NCBI RefSeq assembly: GCF_927904885.1
Contig: NZ_CAKMNW010000079.1
Span: forward strand, 1 to 56,564
DNA length: 56,564 nucleotides
Source: Candidatus Nitrotoga sp. M5
GTDB taxonomy: Bacteria > Pseudomonadota > Gammaproteobacteria > Burkholderiales > Gallionellaceae
Direction: 5' to 3'
The position numbers and the translations under genes were made by a program. Shown in pieces: positions 8,301 through 16,702 of the stretch (position 1 is the first letter of the stretch; the number at the start of each line of letters is the position of its first letter). A model generated the notes under the pieces. The model was not told the origin of the DNA. It saw nothing but the letters and a program-made list of their open reading frames with translations, and searched no databases.

Positions 8301-8588
8301 ATGGAAAACTACTTGCAATCGTTGGATGATGGATGGTCAATTTATCTTTGGCTTGTTGTTGGGGGACTCATTATTATTGCTGTAATTTATTGGATCAGGT
8401 GGGGAATGAAGAATGAACAATTCGATGAGGACATCAAATATTTAGTATTTGATGAAGGCGATAAAGATAAAATGTCGCCTGAAGAATATGCAAAAAGCCG
8501 GGAGGTGAATGCCACTCAGATGGAAAGCCGTGTGCGTATTTTAAAGCGTCAGGCAGATGAAAAGAATCTGGCCAATGAAGCAAGGTGA
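8301..8588 (+). CDS. CcoS-like small oxidase assembly protein
   Basis: A 95-residue protein preceded by GGAGGAA. One helix (about 13-34) is followed by WGMKNEQFDEDIKYLVFDEGD. This recalls the short CcoS assembly protein, whose helix is followed by a QFDD-x-E region and an acidic ILxDD. The remaining C-terminal 40 residues are charged and helical. CcoS helps insert cofactors into cbb3 oxidases. The match is partial, so the assignment is tentative. It overlaps the next gene by 14 bases. Confidence 0.5.
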   Translation: MENYLQSLDDGWSIYLWLVVGGLIIIAVIYWIRWGMKNEQFDEDIKYLVFDEGDKDKMSPEEYAKSREVNATQMESRVRILKRQADEKNLANEAR

Positions 8589-9063
8589 AAAAATTGTTTT
8601 CATAATCATTGCAATAGTAGTGCTTGGCTTTATGGGGCGTAATCTATGGCTACTAAATACAACTAAGGAAGTTGATAAAGGCATACCATATTACAGCACT
8701 GCATCTGACACATTGGAGCGCGCTGCTATGGATGTCTATCGTCAGCAAAATTGTAAAAGCTGTCATTCCTTGTGGACAGTTAGGGATCTTATGCGAGCCG
8801 TCCCTGCTCCAATTTTGGACGGTATAGGTTCGTTGAGAAGTGAAGACTGGTTATACCAGTATTTTTCAGCTCACAACCCGCAAGAAATATTGAAGTCCCG
8901 TTTAAAGAAAGAGTATCAAATGCCATCTTATGCGCATCTGCCGGAAAAGGACCGACGACTTTTAGCGCGATATATGTCAAGTCTGAAGGTGCAGGATTGG
9001 TATCTTGAAGAAACGCGCAAGGCTGAGCATGAAAAGCTTACCGGCGAAGAGTACAAACCATGA
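8575..9063 (+). CDS. membrane-anchored monoheme cytochrome c
   Basis: A 162-residue cytochrome c with an N-terminal anchor (about 7-27) and a periplasmic domain. The c-heme motif CKSCH is at 60-64 and a probable axial Met lies in YQMPSYAHL. The C-terminal 30 residues are charged. I chose ATG 8575 over 8557 because it begins right at the anchor and shortens the overlap with the upstream gene. Since the CcoP-like protein here has no heme, this cytochrome probably supplies the second c-type electron carrier. It overlaps the next gene by ATGA. Confidence 0.8.
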   Translation: MKQGEKIVFIIIAIVVLGFMGRNLWLLNTTKEVDKGIPYYSTASDTLERAAMDVYRQQNCKSCHSLWTVRDLMRAVPAPILDGIGSLRSEDWLYQYFSAHNPQEILKSRLKKEYQMPSYAHLPEKDRRLLARYMSSLKVQDWYLEETRKAEHEKLTGEEYKP

Positions 9064-9530
9064 ATATGTTACCACCCTTGACCGTTACCCGAATTTTGAA
9101 TGGGGTGGTTGCATTAATTATGGGTAGTGCACTGAACTACTTTGGTGATAGATTGCTAGGAGTTAAAATCGAGCTATATCGCGGCATTCTCGACTACGAC
9201 AGCCTGTGGGTCTTGGATATGTTCGTGTTACCTTTTTTTGTAGGCATATTGGTTGCTGTAATTTTTGGACTTGGCGGTAAATGGTTGTGCTACTTTCCGC
9301 CACTTATTGTTAAATCTATAAGTTACTTGGAGATACTTTATTTGACCGGCGTGCCGGAAGGGGCATCGTTAATGCCTTTCGGTATGTGGGCTTTGTTCGT
9401 AACAGTCGTTATGACTGCGGCGGGCTTCGGTGGGGTGATTGGCGAAATCATGGTTAAAAAAACCTATGGTAGAAGTCCGCAAGATCTTATATATAAGCAA
9501 CGTGGCGACAATAGTAAGCATGGCGTTTAA
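9060..9530 (+). CDS. four-helix membrane protein
   Basis: A 156-residue membrane protein with about four helices (roughly 8-28, 48-72, 77-97, 104-128). Its ATG overlaps the stop of the cytochrome gene (ATGA), and the next gene begins at the base after its stop, so translational coupling is likely. No His pairs placed like heme ligands and no known motif. Not recognised. It is probably an integral subunit of the same complex. Confidence 0.65.
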   Translation: MNMLPPLTVTRILNGVVALIMGSALNYFGDRLLGVKIELYRGILDYDSLWVLDMFVLPFFVGILVAVIFGLGGKWLCYFPPLIVKSISYLEILYLTGVPEGASLMPFGMWALFVTVVMTAAGFGGVIGEIMVKKTYGRSPQDLIYKQRGDNSKHGV

Positions 9531-10595
9531 ATGGCTGTGATACCCAATAACGGAAAATCTGAACTTCCAGCTGCAGATATCGCTCGACGTAAACGTTATT
9601 TATCGGCTACTTTTGTAGTTTGCTTTGTCTTATTAGCAATTGGTATTACCCTGTACGTAGTGAGTCAAGGGTTCGATCGAATGGGCGACATGCGGTCGAG
9701 TGCTACGTACGACTTGAAAGATGAATATTCTCGTATTCGTGCTGCAGGTGAAGATTTAGTATTACACAGCAGGCATGAGGCAGAAAAAAATAAAGCAGTG
9801 GGATATAGTGCTATTGAGGTTGAAAGCTTGCTCTCCAAAGAAGAGTGGCTTGAAATTGAGAGTATGGTATTAATTCCTGACGGTGCTTTTTTAATGGGTA
9901 CAGATTTAGAACGAGCAGATGTACAAAATCATCCGCAGCATACCGTTAATTTACCCGCATTCTGGATAAATAAGTATCCAGTTACTAATGCGCAATATGC
10001 CAAATTTGTAGTCGCTACATCACACCGTCCTCCGTTAAACTGGAAGGAAGGTAAGATTCCTCATGGTGAAATTTTGCGCCCCGTTACTATGGTGTCTTGG
10101 TACGATGCATCAGCGTACGCTAAATGGGCAGGCAAGCGGCTACCCTCTGAAGCTGAATGGGAAAAATCAGCGCGTGGAAATGATGGACGGCGCTGGCCGT
10201 GGGGAAACAAGATGGATCCTGATCGATTAAATACTTATTACAATGTAGGTTCGACAACAAATGTCAATGTTTATCTAAATGGAGCTAGTCCATATGGAGT
10301 AATGGATATGGCTGGTAATGTGAGTGAGTGGATGGCTGATGATTTTGCGCCTTATCCTGGAACAGACGCGCCGCCAGACTTGTTTAAAGGAAAAATATTG
10401 CAGGCAACAAATAAAAAAGAGGTTGAAATTGTGCCGGCAGGCAGAAGATACAAGGTATTGCGGGGCGGGTCATGGAAGGGCGATCCATTTTCGACTTCTG
10501 TCTTTCATCGAAACTTCGCTTTCGCGAATTTTGCCTCCGATTTTTTTGGATTCCGTTGTGCAAGTGATTTCGTAGAAGAGGATAAACGAGAGTGA
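9531..10595 (+). CDS. membrane-anchored FGE/SUMF1-like domain protein
   Basis: A 354-residue protein with one N-terminal helix (about 23-45), a linker, and a formylglycine-generating-enzyme-like domain at about 111-345, presumably periplasmic. Family motifs are clear: VTNAQYAKF at 151-159, RLPSEAEWE at 203-211, DMAGNVSEW at 259-267, LRGGSW at 310-315 and GFRC at 340-343. The Cys residues that follow RGGS in catalytic FGE are absent; the only Cys are C31 in the helix and C343. It should therefore not be an oxidising FGE and is more likely a structural or binding domain. The coupled position makes it part of the oxidase-like complex. Confidence 0.8.
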   Translation: MAVIPNNGKSELPAADIARRKRYLSATFVVCFVLLAIGITLYVVSQGFDRMGDMRSSATYDLKDEYSRIRAAGEDLVLHSRHEAEKNKAVGYSAIEVESLLSKEEWLEIESMVLIPDGAFLMGTDLERADVQNHPQHTVNLPAFWINKYPVTNAQYAKFVVATSHRPPLNWKEGKIPHGEILRPVTMVSWYDASAYAKWAGKRLPSEAEWEKSARGNDGRRWPWGNKMDPDRLNTYYNVGSTTNVNVYLNGASPYGVMDMAGNVSEWMADDFAPYPGTDAPPDLFKGKILQATNKKEVEIVPAGRRYKVLRGGSWKGDPFSTSVFHRNFAFANFASDFFGFRCASDFVEEDKRE

Positions 10596-10846
10596 GAGTG
10601 CTCGAATTATTAAGGAATGTGGGCGTTGTCATTTGTCTCTCATTGTCCTTGGTGAATATGAGCTATGCAGTGGACAGTTATCGCTTTCTTCACGTGCATA
10701 TTGATACGCTTTGGTATATTTTTTTGTTCCTGCTGGCTATTCTCTTTGTTCCCTTTATTCTGATGGCAGTACTGACATGGCACTACGCGGATAGAAAAAC
10801 CGATATGAAAGAGGAGCAGAAAATTTCAGTCGAGAGTGATAAATAA
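10592..10846 (+). CDS. small membrane protein with signal sequence
   Basis: An 84-residue protein starting with GTG that overlaps the preceding stop (GTGA). A hydrophobic N-terminal segment with a possible signal cleavage after SYA (about residue 26) is followed by FLHVHIDTLW, a second helix (about 40-62) and a charged cytoplasmic tail. The HVH just before the helix could be a metal or heme ligand, but nothing confirms it. No recognised family. It overlaps the next gene by one base. Confidence 0.6.
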   Translation: MRVLELLRNVGVVICLSLSLVNMSYAVDSYRFLHVHIDTLWYIFLFLLAILFVPFILMAVLTWHYADRKTDMKEEQKISVESDK

Positions 10847-11235
10847 TGGCGAGAACAAATGGTGACGTTTATCCCTCTGTGATTGCGAGTTGGCTAATTA
10901 CAGCGTTGCTGCTTTTGTTTTGTACTATACCAATTTCGCGAGCTGCTGATGATACAGATGAGAAGGGCGATAGCGTTAAGGTAATGGAGGCGTTTGAACA
11001 GCAGGCCAGTCAGAATAAAATAGATAGGCCAATAACAATTCAACAAAAACATTTGACCATGTTTTTATTGGGCGTTCCATTATTAGTCTTGCTTCTAATT
11101 ACTGGAGGGCTGGGCATCGCTATGGGAATATATGGTAAGCAAGTATTTGTGCTGCATATGATTTCTGCTGGGCTTACTATTACTCTGGCTTTTGCCCACG
11201 CTATTGTGGGGGTTGTCTGGTTTTATCCATTCTAA
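10846..11235 (+). CDS. two-helix membrane protein with H-X13-H, possible b-type cytochrome
   Basis: A 129-residue protein: signal-like segment (about 13-34), a polar periplasmic stretch, then two helices (about 71-95 and 100-123). H104 and H118 lie in the last helix with exactly 13 residues between, the spacing of heme ligands in the cytochrome b of bc1 complexes. H69 lies at the edge of the first helix, on the same side as H118 if the topology is right. A small heme-b protein is therefore plausible but unproven. It is the last gene of the operon. Confidence 0.6.
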   Translation: MARTNGDVYPSVIASWLITALLLLFCTIPISRAADDTDEKGDSVKVMEAFEQQASQNKIDRPITIQQKHLTMFLLGVPLLVLLLITGGLGIAMGIYGKQVFVLHMISAGLTITLAFAHAIVGVVWFYPF

Positions 11236-11880
11236 GTCGAAACGCTATTCATGCTTCTATGCTTTAGTTCTATTTTAGCGTTGAGCATAAGCGTTTGAAC
11301 TTCGTCTCTGCCTCGCTTCCACTGTCAGTCTAACGGGTTTTCCGCAAAATTTACTGTGATAGTAGACTCATTCTCACTCGGCTTACTCTGAAAAAAATCG
11401 TCATCCACAAAAAATAATTTGAGGAATAGCCAGAGCACTTACATGTAGCTCAATACTGGTCGGGTTTGGTGCATCAAGGCTGAATTAATTGATTTTTATC
11501 GCTATCGCTGCATTGCAGCAGTTTAACGTATCTTTGTGTATGGGGCGTCTGCGCTGGGTAATCGATTAGATCAAGGCACGTAAGTTCGCGTACCGCACAT
11601 GTTGTGTTTGTTCATAGTGCTCGTTGTTGCATGTGTTGCTACTACGGGCCTCAATTTTTTCATGCAAAGGATTCAGAGAACACACTCAGTTGCCTTAATT
11701 TCCTAGTCAACCGACGCATACTGTTCCACTGCGACAATCGATATTTATATAGTAGATTGTGCGAGGTTACTGTGAGTTATGCATGTAGTGCTATGTTTTA
11801 ATATCGGAATCTGCATTGAATGGTCGTGCCCTGATAATTGTATTCATTTTAAATATATTGCTGCATATTAAGGTTCGTTT
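11236..11880. other. intergenic region without recognised genes
   Basis: No supported gene. The longest frame (11604-11801, 65 residues) is Cys-rich, has no Shine-Dalgarno site and no family resemblance. It probably contains the 3' end of the oxidase operon transcript and the promoter of the next gene, but I could not single out a strong terminator or promoter. Confidence 0.4.
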
Positions 11881-14496
11881 ATGTTGGTGAAAGAATCACA
11901 ATCATTAATCTCAAATCGTAGTTATTGGCCGCTGGCATTTTTGTATGGTTTGTTCGGTCTAACTAGCGTGGCATATGAGGTTTTGTGGGCGCGCATGCTT
12001 TCGTTGCAGTTCGGAGTGAGTATTTTTGCGGTGGTGTTGACCGTCGCCGCTTTTATGGGGGGGTTGGGAGCGGGAAGTTTGTTTGCGGCACGTCGTGCTT
12101 CTCAAATCAAAAGACCTTTATTATTGCTTGCTGCTTTGGAAGGAGGCATCGTTGTATTCGCTTTAGTCTTGCCACTTATTCTGCAAATGACATCTGCGGG
12201 TATGGAAAATGCGGCGGCACAACTTTCACTATTTCAATGGTATGGTCTCATTGCTAGTGTTGCCTTGTGCTTGTTGTTGTTCCCAGCTTTTATCATGGGG
12301 GCAGGATTTCCATTAATTTTGGCATCACTCGGAAATATGCCAGAGCGACTGGGAAAAATTTACGGTTTAAATACGTTGGGTGCTGCGTGCGGGGCACTAT
12401 TACCACTTTGGTTGCTGCCATCCTTGGGTTGGGTCTGGTCGGTCAGAGTGGTTGCTGCGATTGGCTGTTTATGCGTTATTGCGCTGCTGTTGCTTTCACC
12501 GCGGTATGGCACAGTGCAGGTTGCTGAGAATAAAGTAAGTGCAAGTCGGCCTCGTTTCACTTTTTTGTTCGCCTATGCCGGAATTGGTGCGGCAAGCCTG
12601 ATTTTGCAAATAGCTTGGACGCGGTTGTTCGGTATGGTGATGTTGCGCACAGAGTACGTGCTGTCAGTGATCCTGGCATCATTTCTGCTGGGAATTGGAA
12701 TAGGTAGCTTGATCGCGCCACGACAACACAGGCAGGTGTGGTTTGTAATTTTGCCCATTGCTGCAGGAGGATTCTCCATACTAAGTTTATGGTTGCTACC
12801 TGCACTTTCGGCATGGGTTGAGCGAACTGAGTTTACTTCATTATTTGAAGCATTGAGCATGCAAGGGCTGCTACTTACGCTGGTAACTTTGCCAGTAACG
12901 CTGGCACTTGGAGCTTGGTTGCCGTTGTTAAACAGCCGCTCAAATGGCGGTGGGGTATGGTTGTACGGGGCGAATTCACTGGGAGCAGCGCTCGGAGCTG
13001 TCGTTGCAGGAGTGGTGCTCATACCGGTTTGGGGAAGCTCTGGTACAGTAGTGATGGCAGCATCGGTATTGTTGATTCTAGGGCTAACTTGGGCGCAGTC
13101 GCGTGCTGCATGGCTTGCTGTACCGTTTTTTTTAATGGCAGCTTGGCCGGTTATAAAGTTACCGTCAGTTAGTGCGTTAATGCCACAGGCGCATGCGGGA
13201 AGCAGAGATTTGTATTTCTACGAAGACGCCATTTCGATGACTCATGTAGTGGAACAACAAAACGGGCAGCGTGTCTTGCTGACTGACTTACAGAGAATGG
13301 ATGCATCAACAGATCCAACAGCAGTATTTGTTCAGTCCAATCAAGCTCGCTTGCCATTGCTGCTACATGAACAGCCTCGCTCAGTTCTATTTCTTGGGTT
13401 GGGTACAGGAATTTCCGTGGCCGGTTCTCTAGCGTTTCCTGATTTAGATCGTAGTGCAGTTGAATTGTCACAGGGTGCGATTAATTCCGCTGGAACTTGG
13501 TTTACTCCATTAAATCGCAACGCACTGCGACAGGCCAAAGTGGAGCGTGACGATGTACGGCATTTTCTAAGCGCGAGTCGGGATCAATACGACGTCATAA
13601 TCGGTGACGTATTTCATCCGGATTTGGCAGGCTCAAGTTCTTTATTGTCAGTGCAACAATTTCAGCGCGTGCATAATCGCCTTAGTGAAAATGGACTGTT
13701 TGTTCAGTGGTTGGCGCTCAACCAGTTCGACAATAAATCTTTAAACGTGATTTTTAACAGCTTTAAGTTGGCATTTCCTGATGCACAATTATTTCTCGAT
13801 GGAATGCATTTAGCTCTTGTCGGGCCACGTCAGGAGTTTATGGGCGCACAGGGGCTGCTGCATAATCTGCAGCGTATGTCCTTAGAGCAACAGAATGAAG
13901 CGACTGCAAGTGAGGGTGGCTGGACTTGGCTAGGACGCTATTGGGGACCCTTGCCAGGCAATCGGGGACAAGTTCAAGATGAGTGGTCACCAGTGATTGA
14001 GTTTCATCTGCCGCGCGCGCGCTACGCTGGTAAATTAGATGTGGCAAATTTATTGCAAACATTGCTGAATACGAGGCCGAAAGTGGAAGTCGCTGCAAAT
14101 TTTCTGGGAATTCTTGACAGCGATATAGATGCTTTCGAACGCGCTTACATAGGAAGCGAGCTGATTACGCGTAGCTGGCTTGCGGCAGCGCGTGGCGCAA
14201 CGCAACAAGCTAACCAGTTGACGCACTTGGCTCATAAGGCGAATGCAAAAGATCGCTGGATTGCTTATGCGTTGGCTGATATGATGTTTTTATCTTTAGT
14301 GCAAGCGCGGGAGCATGGTTTAAGCGAGAAAGAGGCATTACAGAAAATTTTGCATCTTAATCCATATCATGTCGAAGCGGTTCGAGCATTGTGGCGAATT
14401 GAGCGTAAGGCAGGTGATGCCCGTGCGGAAGTAAGTCGTGCGCACTTGCTGGAGTTGAGCCCGCTTGACCTTGAAGCAAACATGTCGAGGAATTAA
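11881..14496 (+). CDS. fused MFS-like / spermidine-synthase-like protein
   Basis: An 871-residue protein. The first ~420 residues form about twelve to fourteen helices of the transporter-like type found fused to aminopropyltransferases. The second part is a spermidine-synthase-like Rossmann domain with GLGTG at about 506-510, an acidic VELS near residue 527, DDVRHFL and YDVIIGDVF. A C-terminal helical tail of about 170 residues follows, possibly TPR-like. Fused proteins of this kind are widespread and mostly uncharacterised, so polyamine synthesis is not certain. Ten bases separate it from the CcoG-like gene, which suggests cotranscription with oxidase assembly functions. Confidence 0.75.
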   Translation: MLVKESQSLISNRSYWPLAFLYGLFGLTSVAYEVLWARMLSLQFGVSIFAVVLTVAAFMGGLGAGSLFAARRASQIKRPLLLLAALEGGIVVFALVLPLILQMTSAGMENAAAQLSLFQWYGLIASVALCLLLFPAFIMGAGFPLILASLGNMPERLGKIYGLNTLGAACGALLPLWLLPSLGWVWSVRVVAAIGCLCVIALLLLSPRYGTVQVAENKVSASRPRFTFLFAYAGIGAASLILQIAWTRLFGMVMLRTEYVLSVILASFLLGIGIGSLIAPRQHRQVWFVILPIAAGGFSILSLWLLPALSAWVERTEFTSLFEALSMQGLLLTLVTLPVTLALGAWLPLLNSRSNGGGVWLYGANSLGAALGAVVAGVVLIPVWGSSGTVVMAASVLLILGLTWAQSRAAWLAVPFFLMAAWPVIKLPSVSALMPQAHAGSRDLYFYEDAISMTHVVEQQNGQRVLLTDLQRMDASTDPTAVFVQSNQARLPLLLHEQPRSVLFLGLGTGISVAGSLAFPDLDRSAVELSQGAINSAGTWFTPLNRNALRQAKVERDDVRHFLSASRDQYDVIIGDVFHPDLAGSSSLLSVQQFQRVHNRLSENGLFVQWLALNQFDNKSLNVIFNSFKLAFPDAQLFLDGMHLALVGPRQEFMGAQGLLHNLQRMSLEQQNEATASEGGWTWLGRYWGPLPGNRGQVQDEWSPVIEFHLPRARYAGKLDVANLLQTLLNTRPKVEVAANFLGILDSDIDAFERAYIGSELITRSWLAAARGATQQANQLTHLAHKANAKDRWIAYALADMMFLSLVQAREHGLSEKEALQKILHLNPYHVEAVRALWRIERKAGDARAEVSRAHLLELSPLDLEANMSRN

Positions 14497-14505
14497 CTTA
14501 AAATT

Positions 14506-15846
14506 ATGGCCAGCGGCGTCAAGTACAAATCCATTTCCAGTATTCCGGTCAAGGTTATCGGCACGGTCGTAGGTTCGAAGTCTGTCAACTCTGAGTTCCG
14601 CTGGAAGCGGCGGTTAATGCAGATACTGGTACTAATCCTGGTAGTATTGATTCCTGCTAGCGGTCTATTCCGTATAGATCCGGGGGCTGCTGCTTTTGTT
14701 GTGCTTGATCGGCAAATATGGCTGGCTGATTTTTCTTTGGTAACCGGAGCATGGCTTTTTTTGGCGAGTAGTTTGGTGTTGCTGTATTCGACTGCAGGTA
14801 CGGTTTTTTGTGGTTGGGTTTGCCCTCAAAATACTATAGCTGAGTGGGCTAACAATCTTACTTATAAACTATTAGGTAAGCATGCAGAAGTAAGTTTAAC
14901 CGGCGAAGCGCCGCGCGTAGCGGGTGCCAAGAATAAGATCTTGAATTGGACGCTGCTCGGAGTTGCTTTTTTGGGAGCGGCTATGTTTTTTGCGCTAATC
15001 CCGTTATTTTATTTTTATCACCCAAGTGTGGTGTGGTCTTTTGTGACGCTGCAAGAAAATGCCAAACTAGCTGGATCGCTGCATTGGATTTACTCGGTAT
15101 GTGTCGTGATCGTTCTGATAGACATTGCGATAATAAGACATTTTTGGTGCCGCTACGCATGCATTTACAGAGTTTGGATGCATTCGTTTAAAACCAAACA
15201 GACATTACATATAGCATACGATGCTAGTCGAAGTGATGAGTGTGCCAAATGTAATTATTGCGTCACTTCTTGCTTTATCGATCTGGATCCACGCAAAACA
15301 GATGTATATGACAGCTGTATTAATTGTGGTGATTGTGTTGATGCTTGCAATCGATTGCATAACAAACAGGGCGTCCCTGGGTTATTGCGTTTTGATATGC
15401 TTGAACGCACGAGTAAAGGTGTAAACAGGTTTAGTGGCATCGCAATTTCATTGCTCGCTAGAATGGGCTGGACGACCCCCGTCGTAGTATTGGGTGCTGT
15501 GATGTTTATTTGGGGGTTATGGTCATATCAGCCCTATCATGTAGCGGTGGGCAATGCGGATATTCAGCAAGGGCAGTCGATTCAAGAGTATCGTATTGCC
15601 CTTTCTAATAAAATGTATCATCCTGCAAAACTGAACGTACGTGTGTTAGGTTTGCCGCCGGGCAGTTACCAGCTTAGTGCAGAGGATATTGAGTTGCCAC
15701 CGGTCGGGCGAGAGTCGCTCATACTATCTATCGTGAAAGATTTGCCACGAGGACTGCATTCTATCGTGGTGGAAGTTTCTGCAGGTGATATTTGGACGGG
15801 GAGATTCCCTATTCAACATTTTTCAGAACAAAGGAGAAAGCTATGA
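14506..15846 (+). CDS. ccoG: CcoG/FixG-type polyferredoxin
   Basis: A 446-residue membrane iron-sulfur protein of the CcoG/FixG/RdxA family, which reduces copper during assembly of cbb3-type oxidases. It shows about five helices, CGWVCP at 102-107, two C-X2-C-X2-C-X3-C clusters (C246, C249, C252, C256 and C271, C274, C277, C281) that should hold two [4Fe-4S] centres, and a C-terminal Ig-like periplasmic domain. Length is near the family norm. Its stop overlaps the next start (ATGA). Its presence supports a copper-containing oxidase in this neighbourhood, most likely the one at 4607-7859. Confidence 0.88.
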   Translation: MASGVKYKSISSIPVKVIGTVVGSKSVNSEFRWKRRLMQILVLILVVLIPASGLFRIDPGAAAFVVLDRQIWLADFSLVTGAWLFLASSLVLLYSTAGTVFCGWVCPQNTIAEWANNLTYKLLGKHAEVSLTGEAPRVAGAKNKILNWTLLGVAFLGAAMFFALIPLFYFYHPSVVWSFVTLQENAKLAGSLHWIYSVCVVIVLIDIAIIRHFWCRYACIYRVWMHSFKTKQTLHIAYDASRSDECAKCNYCVTSCFIDLDPRKTDVYDSCINCGDCVDACNRLHNKQGVPGLLRFDMLERTSKGVNRFSGIAISLLARMGWTTPVVVLGAVMFIWGLWSYQPYHVAVGNADIQQGQSIQEYRIALSNKMYHPAKLNVRVLGLPPGSYQLSAEDIELPPVGRESLILSIVKDLPRGLHSIVVEVSAGDIWTGRFPIQHFSEQRRKL

Positions 15847-16253
15847 TCGCCAATGAGATTGGTGATAAAGCTAAAGCAAAAGCTTTATCTAACATAGATG
15901 TGCCGAGCTGGGGCGAAATGCCGGATGATCATTTTGGTTATGCTTCTGATGAAGAACGCATGTCCAAGCGCGGGTTAGAAGACTGGGAACTGGTAGAAAC
16001 CATTCCTGAGTCGCAAAAAAATATACCCTATTGGTTTATAGGTGTGACAGTTGCAGTGTTACTGGTTGCGGTGGGTTTGAGTTTCCCTTTTTGGGGCCTT
16101 CGTCCGGGTGATGAACGTCCTTGGGTTGACTGGGGGTTCATTATCGCTATATTTTATGTTGCTGCTGGAAGTGCTTTTGTTCGTTTCATGGTAAATTTAT
16201 ATGGATCGTCGATGGGTGGCAGGCTGGATTCAGATAAGAATAAAAAGGAGTAA
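15843..16253 (+). CDS. second heme-less CcoP-like two-helix protein
   Basis: A 136-residue protein. The ATG at 15843 overlaps the CcoG stop and follows AAGGAG; an in-frame upstream ATG at 15792 would extend into CcoG coding sequence. A polar N-terminus of 60 residues is followed by helices at about 62-82 and 96-117. The PFWGLRP motif (82-88) after the first helix matches PLWGQRP in the protein at 7031, and both have an IFY or VFY segment in helix two. It lacks the large periplasmic insertion of that protein and has no CXXCH. Probably a paralogous scaffold subunit. Confidence 0.6.
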   Translation: MIANEIGDKAKAKALSNIDVPSWGEMPDDHFGYASDEERMSKRGLEDWELVETIPESQKNIPYWFIGVTVAVLLVAVGLSFPFWGLRPGDERPWVDWGFIIAIFYVAAGSAFVRFMVNLYGSSMGGRLDSDKNKKE

Positions 16254-16257
16254 GTTC

Positions 16258-16695
16258 ATGAACTCAATGCAAATAAATAATTTGCATACTCCGATTGCCC
16301 GATTTAGAAGAGCAAATCTAAAATATATTAAGTTGTTTTTTTTGCTGCTGTTAGCCGCATGTGGTGGGGACCGAGTTGCTGATACGCAACCACAAACGTG
16401 GCAAGATGCGGCGGTGCAAGTTGAATCCAGACCCAGCCCACCACGACCTGGGATGAACGAGTTTTTGGTGATAGTGACTGGCAAGGGTGGGCCGATCCAT
16501 GACATTATGGTTTCAATACGCACTGACGACCAAGATCCTTGGGTGCAGGCAATACAAGATGGGGATATAGGCGTTTTCCGAAGGGCGGCGCAAGTTGCGC
16601 CAGGCACCAGATCCGTGTTACAGGTACAAATAAAACGTAATGGTGGCGCTGAAGGAGTTTTGCGCTTCCCGTTAAATTTATCTATTGAGCAATAA
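16258..16695 (+). CDS. FixH/YtkA-like lipoprotein
   Basis: A 145-residue protein. ATG 16258 follows AAGGAG at normal spacing; the frame is open further upstream but that would overlap the preceding gene. A signal segment ends in an LLAAC lipobox (Cys35), so an outer- or inner-membrane lipoprotein is expected. The C-terminal 90 residues look like a beta-sandwich with GPIHDIMVSI and APGTRSVLQVQI, similar to FixH/YtkA-like domains linked to copper delivery or oxidase assembly. The position right after a CcoG-like gene supports that reading. The fold assignment is moderate. Confidence 0.6.
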   Translation: MNSMQINNLHTPIARFRRANLKYIKLFFLLLLAACGGDRVADTQPQTWQDAAVQVESRPSPPRPGMNEFLVIVTGKGGPIHDIMVSIRTDDQDPWVQAIQDGDIGVFRRAAQVAPGTRSVLQVQIKRNGGAEGVLRFPLNLSIEQ

Positions 16696-16702
16696 GTTGT
16701 GC

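Noticed and set aside
11604..11801. 65-residue Cys-rich frame
   Set aside because: No ribosome-binding site, no domain, odd composition; most likely chance.
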